From a virus: a DNA stretch of 46,398 nucleotides. A model generated the notes under the pieces. The model was not told where the DNA came from and did no database searches. It saw only the letters and a list, made by a program, of their open reading frames with translations. The position numbers and the translations under genes were made by a program. Positions 45,771 through 46,398 of the stretch are shown here, piece by piece. Positions within the stretch are counted from its first letter, which is position 1; every line of letters begins with the position of its first letter. The stretch is taken from positions 1 to 46,398 of the IMG/VR virus record IMGVR_UViG_3300009285_000017, one strand, 5' to 3'.

Positions 45771-46398
45771 ATGAAAAATCTTGAAGAACTAATAACTAAG
45801 AACATCAAACCTTATTTGGGAATACCCCTCGCCCTTTCTGGCGGAGTTGATAGCAGTTTGTTGGCGGCACTCATAAAGCCAAAGTTCGCTATTTCGGTGG
45901 AGTTGCCAGAGGGGAAACATGATGAGATAAAGTATTCAAAATTGGTCGCAGAACATTTAGGGCTAAGACACATCATCGTCAAGTTGGACGACAGCAATCT
46001 TGACGAAGATATGGAGATTGCGGTTAAGGCAATCGGGAGAGTAATCCCTCATTTCAATATCTTTCCGCTTTACCAGATGTATAAAAAATTAAATGAAATG
46101 GGTGAGACGGAATTAGTATTAGGGGACGGCCCTGACGAAACAATGTCGGGCTACGCCAGAGATTTAATCATCTCCTATCTTTATAAAGTCTATGACTTTC
46201 CCGCTTTTTTAAACTACAAAACACTCATAGATAAAATCCTCCCGCCAATTTCAGAAACGATTTCAAGAAGTATAGGAATAGAGACCGACCTTACCTCCAT
46301 AATGGAAGCTGACATCGTTCTTATGCGTCCCGATATGGACGATATGTCGAATGCCCTTGCCAAACATTTTGGCATTACCAACCACCGCCCCTACCAAG
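45771..46398 (+). CDS. Asparagine synthetase-like PP-loop protein, 5' part
   Basis: Together with 1-325 it encodes a 291-residue protein. Residues 22-29 are LSGGVDSS, the pyrophosphatase loop that binds ATP, and LGDGPDETMSGYAR near residue 130 matches the G-x-x-DE-x-x-GGY motif of the asparagine synthetase B synthetase domain. The N-terminal glutaminase domain is absent: the start follows directly after the previous stop and only about 16 residues precede the loop. It may adenylate a carboxylate and use ammonia, or be a variant ligase for sugar carboxylates. It heads the glycosyltransferase run. Confidence 0.8.
   Translation, partial: MKNLEELITKNIKPYLGIPLALSGGVDSSLLAALIKPKFAISVELPEGKHDEIKYSKLVAEHLGLRHIIVKLDDSNLDEDMEIAVKAIGRVIPHFNIFPLYQMYKKLNEMGETELVLGDGPDETMSGYARDLIISYLYKVYDFPAFLNYKTLIDKILPPISETISRSIGIETDLTSIMEADIVLMRPDMDDMSNALAKHFGITNHRPYQ
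46322..46398. repeat. Right copy of 77-bp terminal direct repeat
   Basis: Identical to bases 1-77. The reading frame of the asparagine synthetase-like gene passes through this copy and continues at base 78 of the left end, so the two copies represent one locus on a circular map. Confidence 0.93.

Overview
The window reads as one complete tailed-phage genome. Its first 77 bases equal its last 77, so the molecule appears circular or circularly permuted (about 46,321 bp), and the artificial cut lies inside an asparagine synthetase-like gene that runs off the right end and resumes at the left end. Terminase subunits, portal, scaffold and capsid genes are followed by a neck adaptor, a P22 gp10-like tail protein and very large internal virion proteins. 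No tape measure, tail tube, sheath or baseplate gene was seen, which suggests a podovirus-like particle. I see no integrase, repressor, DNA polymerase or RNA polymerase, so a lytic phage relying on host machinery is likely. The genetic code is standard. The host cannot be named from this sequence. DnaA-box-like sites and sigma70-type promoters point to a bacterium, probably one that tolerates leaderless mRNAs.

Layout, going round the circle: 33.2-41.7 kb (+) packaging and head; 41.7-43.3 kb (+) a Ser/Thr-tract protein, a methyltransferase and a sugar epimerase, closed by a strong terminator; 43.4 kb through the junction to 4.5 kb (+) one apparent operon with a tail fibre, small coiled-coil proteins, a second Ser/Thr-tract protein, the asparagine synthetase-like protein, four GT-A type glycosyltransferases and three methyltransferases; 4.5-14.5 kb (+) a third Ser/Thr-tract protein, neck, tail and internal virion proteins; 14.5-18.9 kb (-) a second sugar operon with a polypeptide-GalNAc-transferase-like enzyme, a methyltransferase and a GT4 enzyme; 19.0-22.1 kb (+) lysis genes (holin-like proteins, papain-like peptidase, membrane-anchored transglycosylase); 22.1-31.5 kb (+) an orphan DNA methyltransferase, replication initiator, PD-(D/E)XK nuclease, NinG-like nuclease and many tiny zinc-ribbon proteins, interrupted by an HNH-AP2 homing endonuclease (-); 31.7-33.1 kb (-) small genes around a structured RNA-like region.

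The most striking theme is sugar chemistry: six glycosyltransferases, five small-molecule-type methyltransferases, one epimerase and one amide synthetase, next to three proteins with 55-130 residue tracts made almost only of Ser and Thr. One glycosyltransferase carries the DxH and GGE signatures of mucin-type polypeptide GalNAc-transferases. I propose that the phage O-glycosylates its own mucin-like virion or fibre proteins. This is inference, not proof.

Two expression patterns also stand out. At least seven genes have a TANAAT-like -10 box ending 6-9 nt before the start codon, as expected for leaderless mRNAs. Another twelve gene starts lack a Shine-Dalgarno sequence but have an AAAGGTCG element 16-30 nt upstream, on both strands. 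The replication gene is preceded by a promoter and a terminator that abuts its start codon, with a competing stem, which looks like an attenuator.
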